Shown in pieces: positions 33,837 through 41,573 of a stretch of DNA of 64,000 bases. The translations under genes were made by a program, and so were the position numbers. Source of the DNA: Nonomuraea sp. SBT364 (GTDB lineage: Bacteria; Actinomycetota; Actinomycetes; Streptosporangiales; Streptosporangiaceae); contig NZ_LAVL01000001.1 of assembly GCF_001083785.1 (NCBI RefSeq), forward strand, positions 167,608 to 231,607. Reading direction: 5' to 3'. Below the pieces are notes generated by a model that had not been told where the DNA came from, did not search any database, and saw only the letters and a list, made by a program, of their open reading frames with translations. The stretch's first letter is position 1. Each line of letters starts with the position of its first letter.

Positions 33837-35512
33837 TTGTCTCCATCCACGAGCTCGAGAAGAAATGGTTGGCTCCTTTCTGCTTGACATGCAGCCCATC
33901 GATCGAAGATTCCTGCCGCCTTGAGACGTCGCGTTGCCTGTGAATTTTTACCTTTCGAATGTTTGCGACGGCGAGCACTGTTCCAGCACCTACTCCACAC
34001 GCCACCCCGGCGTTCGATCGACACGCTTCAAACGCTGGGCGCAGCATGCGCAAGCATTGGCGCGGAGCGGAAGGCGGCGCTGCTTGATGCGATTTCTACC
34101 GGGCGCATATCGCGACCCTTGATTAAAAGCTCAACCTTCCCGATACCCTGCACCCGCTGTGACGGCATCGGCAATCACCCGTACTGCCAACCCTCGACCG
34201 TTTCCCGCCAAGATCTTGCAGATGGCCCACCCGGTCGTCACCTTCACCGACGAAGCCGCCGCGCACCAGCGTGAGCTACTCGATGCAGCGCCATGGCCGG
34301 CCCCGCACCCCGCCGGGACGTCGGCAAGAGCGTCTGACGCGGCCGCACCCTCGCAGCCCTATTGGACTTCCCCTGTTCCCGGCCGCCTCGCCTCGCGCTG
34401 TAGTCCCATGTGGCTCCGGGGCTACTGAGGCACGCAGCGGGAAGGGCCAAGCGCAGCCACGACCTGGCCCGCGACGAACGGCATCGCCGCGATGGTGACC
34501 ACTGATCCGCTGCGCCAGCCGCAGGCTGCCATGCGCGACGACCTAGCCACGCACACGGGCAACGGTTCACAGCGGGCCTCCGCAAGCTCGATACCGCCCC
34601 GATGCGACTGATCAGCCGACCTCGCGTCCGCGCCACCGGCCACTGCTGCGGCCACCCCACGGATGGGCTCCAGTTACTCCGCCCCGGGTGACCGCCTGGG
34701 AAGTTCGCTCCACGTGGCCGCAGGCTTGGCCGGAATCATACGGAGGATGGCGCCAACGGACATTGTTGGCCAGTGGTGGATACGAGAGAATCGTATTCGA
34801 GTTATGGTCAGCTGTCTTCAGCGCTTCTTCGAGAATGCTCCGAAACCCAACCCTGCTTGGCGTGGGGCAAATGGCATCGAAGTCAACGGAAACGCTGCCA
34901 TCATCGACCAGAACAAGCACCTCGCTGTTGGCGATCAATTCATGTACGAGAGGCTCACGTTGCGAACGACCTTCGGTGCAAGGCCGGCCGTTGGGGCAGC
35001 TACGACCGTCTTCGGCGTTACGGCCAGCACGGCAATTCCCGCGCGGGCCACGGTGGCGGTGACGGTTCAGGCGGGCGATCTACTTCAATCAGGCGGGGTG
35101 GGCGGGGTCTGGTGGAATCACCTCTGGTCCAATATCACGCCTAGAGTCCGAGAAGAGGTCGGCCAGTTACTGGGGCGGGGTAAGGCTGTCCACGCCGGCT
35201 TACGAGGAGAAGCTGCGGATGCGAGGAAGCCGTTGATAGGCAGCAGCCGCGAGGGCCCGATGCCGCGGCCAAAGTATCGCTGTGCACGATTTCGCCGTTC
35301 CATCGCGCGTTGAGCCGCCTGCCGGACTGATCCGGGTGCAGCGGTCCGAACGCCGCCACTGACGGCAACGGCGAGCGGGAGTGACGAACCTGCCGCACTA
35401 CCGGAGAGGCGGCGGGAGGCAATCGCTCGGCCGGCCAGCAAGGCTGATGAGCCGACCGTGGGCGGCGGGGCCACGTGCAATAGATGTGTGTATCTAACTA
35501 GGAGGAAGTTTC
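33837..35512. other. 1.7-kb gene-poor stretch, lower GC than its surroundings
   Basis: Upstream of the large repeat protein the sequence is visibly richer in A and T and has no long convincing frame. The best candidate is a minus ORF at 34612-34938 (TTG start; MIANSEVLVLVDDGSVSVDF then DAICPTPSRVGFRSILEEAL), protein-like at its N terminus but without ribosome site or family match; confidence about 0.25. A plus frame at 34220-34290 (MAHPVVTFTDEAAAHQREL) is weaker still. This looks like an island boundary or eroded foreign DNA rather than a promoter region. Confidence 0.45.
35481..35496. promoter_or_regulatory. short inverted repeat before the GNAT gene
   Basis: TAGAT (35481-35485) and ATCTA (35492-35496) pair around GTGTGT, four bases before the AGGAGG of the GNAT gene. 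It could be a small operator; the arms are too short for certainty. Confidence 0.3.
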
Positions 35513-36040
35513 ATGCTGACTGGCGAACGTGTACGTCTGCGCGCCCTCGAGCCGGCCGACAGTGAGGCCATGTGGCATTGGTATCACGATCCAGAGGTGG
35601 GGCGCTGGATGGAGAGCAGTCCGCCGATCTCCCTGGCGCAGAACATGGACAAGGGCGAGAATCGGCCGCGCAACACTTTCGAGCAAATGGTGCTCGGCAT
35701 CGAGGTTCTCGACAGTAGAAAGCTGATCGGATATGTGTCCCTGGGCGAAACCGATCTCGTCCACGGGGAGGCTGTCTTGGAGAGCATCGCCATCGGTGAC
35801 CGCGACCACTGGAACGGTGGCTACGCCACCGATGCGCTACGCGTCATCTGCAGGTACGCCTTCGAGGAGATGGGACTGCACCGGGTGATGCTGTGGGTAG
35901 TCGCAGAGAATGCAGCGGCGATACGGGCGTACACGAAGGTGGGCTTCGTCGAGGAGGGCAGACGGCGGGAAGCTTTCCGCACGAAGGGCAGGAGGTACGA
36001 CTTCCTGATGATGGGCCTGCTGAGTTCCGAATTGGTTTGA
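35513..36040 (+). CDS. GNAT family acetyltransferase, RimJ/RimL type
   Basis: 175 residues starting MLTGERVRLRALEPADSEAM. The acetyl-CoA site is around ESIAIGDRDHWNGGYATDAL (GxGYATDA-like), and MGLHRVMLWVVAENAAAIRA with YTKVGFVEEGRRREAF is the classic RimJ/RimL C-terminal pattern. Members acetylate ribosomal protein N termini or small amines such as antibiotics. ATG 35513 has AGGAGG seven bases upstream. No linked gene reveals the substrate. Third codon positions are less GC-rich than in its neighbours. Confidence 0.88.
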   Translation: MLTGERVRLRALEPADSEAMWHWYHDPEVGRWMESSPPISLAQNMDKGENRPRNTFEQMVLGIEVLDSRKLIGYVSLGETDLVHGEAVLESIAIGDRDHWNGGYATDALRVICRYAFEEMGLHRVMLWVVAENAAAIRAYTKVGFVEEGRRREAFRTKGRRYDFLMMGLLSSELV

Positions 36041-36470
36041 TCACTCCGGCGAAGGTCGTCTGGCCGTTGCGGGAGGGCTGGCTGTCACCTACGCCTACAA
36101 CGAGAACAGCGCCGTCACCCCGCGCACCCACGACAAGACGCTGGCCGCCTACGGCTACGACGTCCGTGACCTGGTCGACGAGGTCGTCAACAAGAAGACC
36201 GCCACCGACACCGCACGCCGCCGTAGCGGACCTGGACGGAGCGCGGGAGGCCATCCGTGACGGATACGTCAGCGGCGGATCACGCCGTAACCTCGATTGG
36301 ATCGCTCCCCACTGCGACTTCGGCGACCCGCCTGAGGAGGAGCCGCTTCTGCTCGCCGACACACAAACCTCCGGCGGTCCGCTCGTCGCGGGCGGGGTCC
36401 CGGGCTTTCTGGTGATCGGTGAACTCGTCCTTCGCGGCGAACACCCGCTGATCACGAAACAGGTCTGACC
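36041..36470. other. gene scraps between GNAT and the sigma-factor operon
   Basis: A plus phase ending at TGA 36256-36258 contains GGLAVTYAYNENSAVTPRTH then DKTLAAYGYDVRDLVDEVVN, clearly protein-like, with no start, ribosome site or family I can name. A second plus phase (36300-36468) reads DFGDPPEEEPLLLADTQTSG and ends at 36468. Both look like truncated pieces. Confidence 0.35.
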
Positions 36471-37736
36471 TCATCGGGCGATCTCCCCCACCGACACCAC
36501 GGCCCGGCCGGGGAGCTCGGTCACCAGGCTCAGCCCGCCGCTGCGGACATTCCAGGCGAGCAGCCGTACGACCGGCTCGCCCGCGCCGTACGTCGTGCTC
36601 TCGACGAGCACGTTCTCACGGTCGAGCCAGCCCTTCACCGGGCAACTCCCGATACCGCATCGGGTGGTGGCTCCCTCGTCCCAGGGGATCACCAGGGCAC
36701 GGATGATCGAACCGGAGGTGGCGTCCACCACCACGACGACCTCGGCCTCGCCCTTCCCCGGCCACAGCGCCCGGTCGGCCCGCACGGTCAGTGCGACGAG
36801 ATCCCCTCTGCGGCTGCCCATTCCCCGGTTTCCTCCGCTGAGCAGCACTTTCCCCTCGGTGGTGACTTCCTTGAGCGGAACCGCGTGCTCGGAGAGCCGC
36901 TCTCCGGCCGCGGACCAGGAGGACAGCGTCGTACCGGGCCGATCCTGCGCCGAGGCGATGCGGGTGATCCCCTCCACGCTGCCCTGCACCGCGGCGAACC
37001 CGCCGAACGGCATGTCCCGGACGTTGCCGGAGGCGAGGTCGAGAGTGACCGACCGCTCCTCCCGTTCGATCAGGAGGCCCGCCGCCTGTGGCAGCCACGC
37101 CACCCGTTCGTTGGCACCCGGTACGGCGAAGCGCCGTACCGTCCCGGTGGTCAGTTCGGCCACGGCCACGCCATCCCGCAGGGGCAGCGCCGCCATGGTC
37201 CCGTCCGGGCTCAGCGACGCCGAGCCGAGAGCCACGGTCTCGTTGCCCTCGCTGTCGGCGGTGTCAGCCGCGCCGATGCCGTCGATGACGCGCAGCCGCC
37301 CGTCCTCCCCCAGCACATGGACGGGGGAGCCGATGGACTGGCGCTGCAGGAGGAGGACCGCTCGCGGCGTCGGATCCGCGGACAGCTTCGTCGCCGCGCC
37401 GAGGACGACCCGGTCCGGCAGTACGGAGGGGATCCTCGGCAGTCCCGCCTCGATCTCCGGTGCCCTGTCGACGGGGAACACGCCGGGCGGCGTGCTGGGG
37501 AGCGCCTCTGAGAACGTGCTGGGCGGCGTCGCCACCCGCTCGGGTCCGCCGGCCGGAAGCACGTTCAGGGTGACCGCGGTCCCCGCCGCAACTGCTGCCA
37601 GCGCTGCGATCCCCGAGGCGACTCTGGCTCGCACCCGCCTGCGCTCGCCGTCCCTCCAGGCGTGCCCCGCCGGGGTGTGCTGCTCGATGGGAAGGGCCTC
37701 GGCGGCCTCCCGCATCAGATTTCGCAGATCCGTCAT
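36471..37736 (-). CDS. membrane-anchored protein, predicted partner of the SigE-family sigma factor
   Basis: 421 residues: a short cytosolic N terminus (MTDLRNLMREAAEALPIEQH), one membrane helix near residues 42-62 (IAALAAVAAGTAVTLNVLPA), then an extracytoplasmic domain with beta-propeller-like repeats (SLSPDGTMAALPLRDGVAVA, TLDLASGNVRDMPFGG). Its ATG lies inside the sigma-factor stop (ATGA overlap), so the two are coupled. In actinomycetes, genes in this position next to SigE-family ECF factors often encode such membrane proteins, and they may act as anti-sigma or sensor proteins. No zinc-binding HxxxCxxC motif is present. Confidence 0.75.
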   Translation of the reverse strand: MTDLRNLMREAAEALPIEQHTPAGHAWRDGERRRVRARVASGIAALAAVAAGTAVTLNVLPAGGPERVATPPSTFSEALPSTPPGVFPVDRAPEIEAGLPRIPSVLPDRVVLGAATKLSADPTPRAVLLLQRQSIGSPVHVLGEDGRLRVIDGIGAADTADSEGNETVALGSASLSPDGTMAALPLRDGVAVAELTTGTVRRFAVPGANERVAWLPQAAGLLIEREERSVTLDLASGNVRDMPFGGFAAVQGSVEGITRIASAQDRPGTTLSSWSAAGERLSEHAVPLKEVTTEGKVLLSGGNRGMGSRRGDLVALTVRADRALWPGKGEAEVVVVVDATSGSIIRALVIPWDEGATTRCGIGSCPVKGWLDRENVLVESTTYGAGEPVVRLLAWNVRSGGLSLVTELPGRAVVSVGEIAR

Positions 37737-38233
37737 GAGTCCGCCTCCTCCGTCAGCCCGCGTAGTTCGGGCGCCACCCGCCGCAGCCGCTCGAGCGCCA
37801 CGCTCGTCTGGCTCTTCACCGTTCCCGTCGAGACGCCGAGTACCTGGGCGGTCTCGGCCACCGACAGGTCCTCCAGGTAACGCAGGACCAGCACGGCGCG
37901 CTGCCGTACGGTCAGCCTGGCGAGCGCGCCGGTGAACGTCACGCGCAGGACGACCTGCTCCGCGGCGTCGACCACGCGCAGGTCCGTCTGGCCCACGGTG
38001 TGTGTCCGCCGGCGCCGCCACCAGGAGACAGCGTCGCGGTAGAGGATCGTCCGTACGTATGCGGCGGGGTCGGTGTGCACTCGCGGCCAGGCGCGAGCCA
38101 GTTTGATCAGCGCCTCCTGCAGCAGGTCCTCGGCGAGTTCCCGGTCCCCCGTGATCAGCCAGGCGGCGCGGAGCAGTTGGGGCCGCCTGGCGGCGACGAA
38201 CTCCTCGAACGCCTCCCGCGACCCCATCGTCAC
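37733..38233 (-). CDS. SigE-family ECF RNA polymerase sigma factor
   Basis: 166 residues. Region 2 is FEEFVAARRPQLLRAAWLIT then GDRELAEDLLQEALIKLARA; region 4 is LTVRQRAVLVLRYLEDLSVA then ETAQVLGVSTGTVKSQTSVA. I chose GTG 38233 (VTMGSREAF), seven bases after AGAGAGG, which gives the standard length of this family; upstream ATGs at 38302 and 38317 would add an unusual extension. It forms a two-gene operon with the membrane protein 36471-37736. Confidence 0.9.
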   Translation of the reverse strand: MTMGSREAFEEFVAARRPQLLRAAWLITGDRELAEDLLQEALIKLARAWPRVHTDPAAYVRTILYRDAVSWWRRRRTHTVGQTDLRVVDAAEQVVLRVTFTGALARLTVRQRAVLVLRYLEDLSVAETAQVLGVSTGTVKSQTSVALERLRRVAPELRGLTEEADS

Positions 38234-38342
38234 CCGTATGCCTCTCTCGGCTAACGGCCCGACATCGACCTCGGGCACCTGCGCTCCCCTTGTCAGCGTC
38301 ATATCTTCAAGACGCACCCGGCGGTCGGATCGGTTGGGGGTT

Positions 38343-38904
38343 TCACCGAAGTATGATCCAGGCCGGTACCACCATGATGATCATGAACGCCCAGGGCAGA
38401 TAGCGCAGGATCCCGGCCAGTTCGCCGTCCCATTCGTCCGGGTCGCCGTAGAAATAGCGCGCGGTGACCATGGCCGCCCTGCCCAAGCCGAAGCCGAGCC
38501 CGGCCAGCCCGGCTTCACCGAAGGAGCTGCTGGTCAGGAGCAGGGTGATGGTGATGTACGGCAAGAACGTCGGCATGAACGTCCGCGCGCCAGTCCCCAT
38601 CTCGAAGCCGAACTGCAATGCCCCGATGACCGGGCCTCGCCCGATGACCTCCTGCGGAACCAGCCGTTTGGCCGACGGCAGCTCGAATCGCCGCCACCCG
38701 CATTCGTACGCCACGGTGATTGCGGTCACGATCGCCAGCAACGGTATGGCGAGCGTCTCGCGCCAGGAGCCGAGCAGCGATCCGAGCAGAAACAGCAGGC
38801 TTGCGCTGGTGAGTCCGCCGAACAGCAACCCGAGGCAGAAGTACCCCAGTCCAGATCTTCGCCAGACCGACGAAGTCAGCAGTTCCGCTGAGTTGAAGCT
38901 TCAA
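38343..38904 (-). pseudogene. polytopic membrane protein of the MauE/TlpA cluster, single-base frameshift
   Basis: TTG 38904 overlaps the TGA of the 59-residue gene (TTGA) and starts MKLQLSGTADFVGLAKIWTG. Within a GGGG run at about 38847 the phase changes, and the protein continues as YFCLGLLFGGLTSASLLFLL, then CGWRRFELPSAKRLVPQEVI and LQFGFEMGTGARTFMPTFLP, to a stop at 38343. Removing one G joins the two parts into about 187 residues with four to five helices. I recognise the style (QVPQE..., FGFE.GTG.RTY.P) from uncharacterised actinobacterial membrane proteins. The frameshift may be a sequencing error because the downstream frame shows no other damage. Confidence 0.65.
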
Positions 38905-39080
38905 ACCGAGCCGGACAGCGCGTAACCGCTGCACGCCGCCAGCAGCACCCAGGCCGTACCCGACTGGATCTGCCCGTGGCCGGCGAACAGCAGTACGACT
39001 GCCGCGGCGGCGGTGACCAGGAGGGGGCTTACCGGATGGAAAACCCCCATCCTGAGTCGTACGGCGAACCAGGACCTCAC
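38901..39080 (-). CDS. 59-residue membrane protein, overlapping genes on both sides
   Basis: GTG 39080 lies across the stop of the Tat-exported protein gene (ATGTGAGG), and its TGA (38901-38903) overlaps the TTG of the next gene. The product reads MRSWFAVRLRMGVFHPVSPL then LVTAAAAVVLLFAGHGQIQS and ends CSGYALSGSV, with two hydrophobic segments. The two four-base overlaps are strong evidence that it is a real, translationally coupled gene. Function unknown. Confidence 0.65.
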   Translation of the reverse strand: MRSWFAVRLRMGVFHPVSPLLVTAAAAVVLLFAGHGQIQSGTAWVLLAACSGYALSGSV

Positions 39081-39604
39081 ATTTTCACCTGGCAGATGGT
39101 GAATTTCGTGTAGGGGGATGAGCCGAGGTAGCGCGTGTTTCCGTCAGAGCACCGGTAACCAGACCAGATCCACGCGTTCTTTCCCACGCAGGTGTCCATC
39201 TTCCACCAGCTCTCGCGGTAAGTGCCGTTGTGCAGCCACTGGTCGCGGTTACTGCGATGCCACTTGGGATGCTCATAACCTTGGTTGAGGCGGCAGAACA
39301 CGTCGTCCATGAGGCCGGCTGTCGTGCCGTAACAGTAGTTGTTCGATGGTGGTGTGTAGTTGCCTTGCTCCGCGCAACTGTCCCAGCCGTGTGTGGTGTC
39401 CGCAGCGAGCGCCCGCCGAGCGGTCGGGCTGATCCAGGAGACCAGGTTGAGGGCCGCGACCGCGCCGGCCACTCCTGCGGTGCGCAGCACTCCTCGCCGG
39501 GAGAACGCGTTCTTTCTGATCCGCCCCACGAGCACGCTCGGCTGCGCGGACGGCTCGTTCGCTTCAAAGGTCGTAGGGATCTGGTCCAGCGTGATAGCAC
39601 TCAT
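39077..39604 (-). CDS. Tat-exported Cys/Trp-rich protein, unknown family
   Basis: 175 residues. The N terminus has a twin-arginine signal: NAFSRRGVLRTAGVAGAVAA then LNLVSWISPTARRALA, with probable cleavage before ADTTHGW. The mature ~110 residues have six Cys (in SCAEQG, NYCYGTT, VFCRLN, DTCVGK, YRCSDG, TICQVK) and seven Trp, enough for three disulfides. ATG 39604 overlaps the stop of the TlpA-like gene by four bases. Tat export means it folds before export, perhaps around a cofactor, and the neighbouring thiol-redox proteins could oxidise it. The gene order resembles methylamine dehydrogenase clusters, but the TTQ-carrying MauA Cys/Trp pattern is not visible. I do not recognise the family. 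Confidence 0.75.
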   Translation of the reverse strand: MSAITLDQIPTTFEANEPSAQPSVLVGRIRKNAFSRRGVLRTAGVAGAVAALNLVSWISPTARRALAADTTHGWDSCAEQGNYTPPSNNYCYGTTAGLMDDVFCRLNQGYEHPKWHRSNRDQWLHNGTYRESWWKMDTCVGKNAWIWSGYRCSDGNTRYLGSSPYTKFTICQVKM

Positions 39605-40122
39605 GATCGAACCTCCTGGACAGTGGGTTGTGCGATGATGCCGGCAAGCGCGGCATGCAGGTCGTCGGGGCCGTCCAGCGCGACGAATCGCACGGAGGCG
39701 GCGGTGGAGCCCGCGACCGCGAGGACCGGCCGGGTCCCGGGGACGAGTCCCCAGACATCGGGGTCGACGACGGTCACGATCCGCCCGCCGGGATCCTCGA
39801 ACTCGGCGTCTTGGCGCTCGGCGAGGACCACCCGCAGGTCGACATCGGCCAGGGCGCCGCTGAGGTTCTGCAGCTCCTTGAACGCCGCCACGCACGAGCC
39901 GCAGGTACGGTCGGCGATCAGGGCGGCGAACGCGCCTTCACGGATTCCGAGCCCGTCGCGCAGCGCCTTCGTAACGAAGATCTCCAGATTGGGCGGCGTC
40001 CTGGTGAGCTGGTCGTGCAGGCGTCGCAGTTCCGCATGCCTGACGACCAGTCCGGCGAGCGCCGCGGCCAGGATCAGGATCGCGATCCAGGCGAGAATCA
40101 GCCCTGCTTCGAAGGGAGACAC
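39601..40122 (-). CDS. TlpA/MauD-like membrane-anchored thioredoxin
   Basis: 173 residues. One N-terminal helix (FEAGLILAWIAILILAAALA then GLVVRHAELRRL) anchors a thioredoxin-like domain outside the membrane with the active-site-like motif DRTCGSCVAAF (CGSC), preceded by FAALIADRT. MauD-type proteins handle disulfides of exported partners. GTG 40122 has GAGG seven bases upstream and lies nine bases after the MauE-like stop; its own stop overlaps the next ATG. Together these indicate one operon. The expected client is the Cys-rich Tat protein encoded next. Confidence 0.75.
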   Translation of the reverse strand: MSPFEAGLILAWIAILILAAALAGLVVRHAELRRLHDQLTRTPPNLEIFVTKALRDGLGIREGAFAALIADRTCGSCVAAFKELQNLSGALADVDLRVVLAERQDAEFEDPGGRIVTVVDPDVWGLVPGTRPVLAVAGSTAASVRFVALDGPDDLHAALAGIIAQPTVQEVRS

Positions 40123-40131
40123 CCGGTCACC

Positions 40132-40683
40132 TCAATTCAGGGGGGCAGCCACGGTCGCAGCCGGAGTACGGACATAGGGAAAGACGAAGGTGATCAGCGC
40201 CAGCGCCGCGCCACCGGACACCGCGAGCAGTCGCCCGCCGTACGGCTCGGCGCTGAGGAAGGCGTGCCAGCCGGACAGCGTGCCCACACTGGACGCGGAG
40301 ACGACGGCGAAGACCGTGGCTCTGATGAAGACTGGCGAGGCACGGCGGCGCAGCGGCACGTCCAGCAGCGCGGAGCAGCCGCAAGACCGACCGGCCTCCG
40401 CCGCACGCAGCACGCTGACCAGCGCGAAAACGGCATACAGTGCGGCCTGGGCGAGCACTGGCGGCATGGTCCACCCTCCCGGCGCGAGCAGCGCGACCGC
40501 TGTGGCCGCACCGAGCAGCGCCTCGGCGCAGCCATGCGCGACCGACCGCGGAGCGTGGGACGCGTCCCAGGTCCGCGCGGCCCGTCCTGCCACAGCCGCC
40601 CACACCCGCTCCGCGCCGGCCAGCGAGAGCAACAGCGCGCCGGCGAGCGTGGGCATCACCAGGAGTACGGCGAGACCGCTCAC
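40132..40683 (-). CDS. MauE/DoxX-type redox-associated membrane protein
   Basis: 183 residues with about four helices (LLVMPTLAGALLLSLAGAER, ALLGAATAVALLAPGGWTMP, PVLAQAALYAVFALVSVLRA, SGGAALALITFVFPYV) and the MauE-like loop AGRSCGCSALLDVP (CGC). MauE proteins are thought to pass electrons between quinones and a TlpA/MauD partner, and that partner is encoded nine bases downstream. GTG 40683 has GGGAG five bases upstream. Confidence 0.78.
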   Translation of the reverse strand: MSGLAVLLVMPTLAGALLLSLAGAERVWAAVAGRAARTWDASHAPRSVAHGCAEALLGAATAVALLAPGGWTMPPVLAQAALYAVFALVSVLRAAEAGRSCGCSALLDVPLRRRASPVFIRATVFAVVSASSVGTLSGWHAFLSAEPYGGRLLAVSGGAALALITFVFPYVRTPAATVAAPLN

Positions 40684-40729
40684 CGCGTCTCCCGCGTTCG
40701 CGAGCCGCTGTGCCCATCGGTCCGCTCGC

Positions 40730-41431
40730 TCACGCGGCCGCCCAGTCGACGCGCATCGTGGTTCCGGCGTTCACACCGCTCTGGAAGCCCACGGTGCCGG
40801 ACTCGAAGCCGGAGATCACGGTAAGCGCCGTCTCGCTGAGCAGCATCAGATCCACCTGGTCGGTCATGTCGGGGTATTGCTGGCGCCACAGCTCACCGCC
40901 CGCCACCCGCATTCCCGCACCTCTAGGCAGCATGGTGAGGTTGTCGCGTACGGGCCGGATCTCGATCAGAGTGGGTTCGCCCTTGAGGCCCGTCACCAGA
41001 GAATGCCGGGTGATCAAGCCGCGGCCGGGTTTACCGGGCGGATCGAAGAGGACGAGCCCTTCGGGATGGTCTTCGAGGCGGAACTTGGAGAAGAGGCTGA
41101 TGGCAGTGGACAGGTTGGCGGCCGCAGGGGTGACGTGGGTCGTCACGCAGTGATGAGGACCGCGCCAGGCCACCACCCCGATCTGGCTCTCTCCCTTTTC
41201 GCGGATGCCAAGGCCGAGAATGACCTCGCCGCCGCGGTAGGGGGTGGTCCGGGTGACCCTGCCGCGCATGGTCTCGACGATCTCCACTTCGGCGACACCG
41301 CGTGGGTGGATGGACAGTGCCCCCTCCCACGTGCCGTCGCGGAACCACTGGTGCTCGTCCCAGTCGTAGATTCGCGCCGGGTCCAGGCCCTCTACCATGA
41401 CCGTCGCACCGTCAGATGTCATGCGCTGCAT
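40730..41431 (-). CDS. unknown soluble protein of the MauE/TlpA cluster
   Basis: About 233 residues, no signal peptide or membrane helix. It has a beta-rich look (VEIVETMRGRVTRTTPYRGG then EVILGLGIREKGESQIGVVA) with a His pair in WRGPHHCVTTHVTP, and ends DQVDLMLLSETALTVISGFE then SGTVGFQSGVNAGTTMRVDW. No family recognised. I chose ATG 41431 (MQRMTSDGATVMVEGLD), seven bases after GTGGGG; ATG 41461 or 41467 would add about ten residues. It ends 46 bases before the MauE-like gene on the same strand. Confidence 0.65.
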   Translation of the reverse strand: MQRMTSDGATVMVEGLDPARIYDWDEHQWFRDGTWEGALSIHPRGVAEVEIVETMRGRVTRTTPYRGGEVILGLGIREKGESQIGVVAWRGPHHCVTTHVTPAAANLSTAISLFSKFRLEDHPEGLVLFDPPGKPGRGLITRHSLVTGLKGEPTLIEIRPVRDNLTMLPRGAGMRVAGGELWRQQYPDMTDQVDLMLLSETALTVISGFESGTVGFQSGVNAGTTMRVDWAAA

Positions 41432-41573
41432 AACGACGCCCCACTTTCCTAGCTGTCTCATGTCCATGAGAACAGCGAGTGGCACAGCGGCCGCACACGC
41501 ATCGCATATCACGCAGAGCGGCCCGGGTGATACACAGCGATGCGCCATCCAGAGGTGAAATGCCATTCATCGA

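Noticed and set aside
38901..38903. in-frame TGA between the 59-codon gene and the downstream membrane-protein phase read as selenocysteine
   Set aside because: A TTG start overlapping the stop gives a better N terminus for the next gene after correcting one G, and no SECIS-like element or selenium gene is evident.
39077..39604. methylamine dehydrogenase light chain (MauA)
   Set aside because: The neighbours are Mau-like, but the protein has only six Cys and lacks the Cys/Trp pattern I know for MauA; no heavy-chain gene is present.
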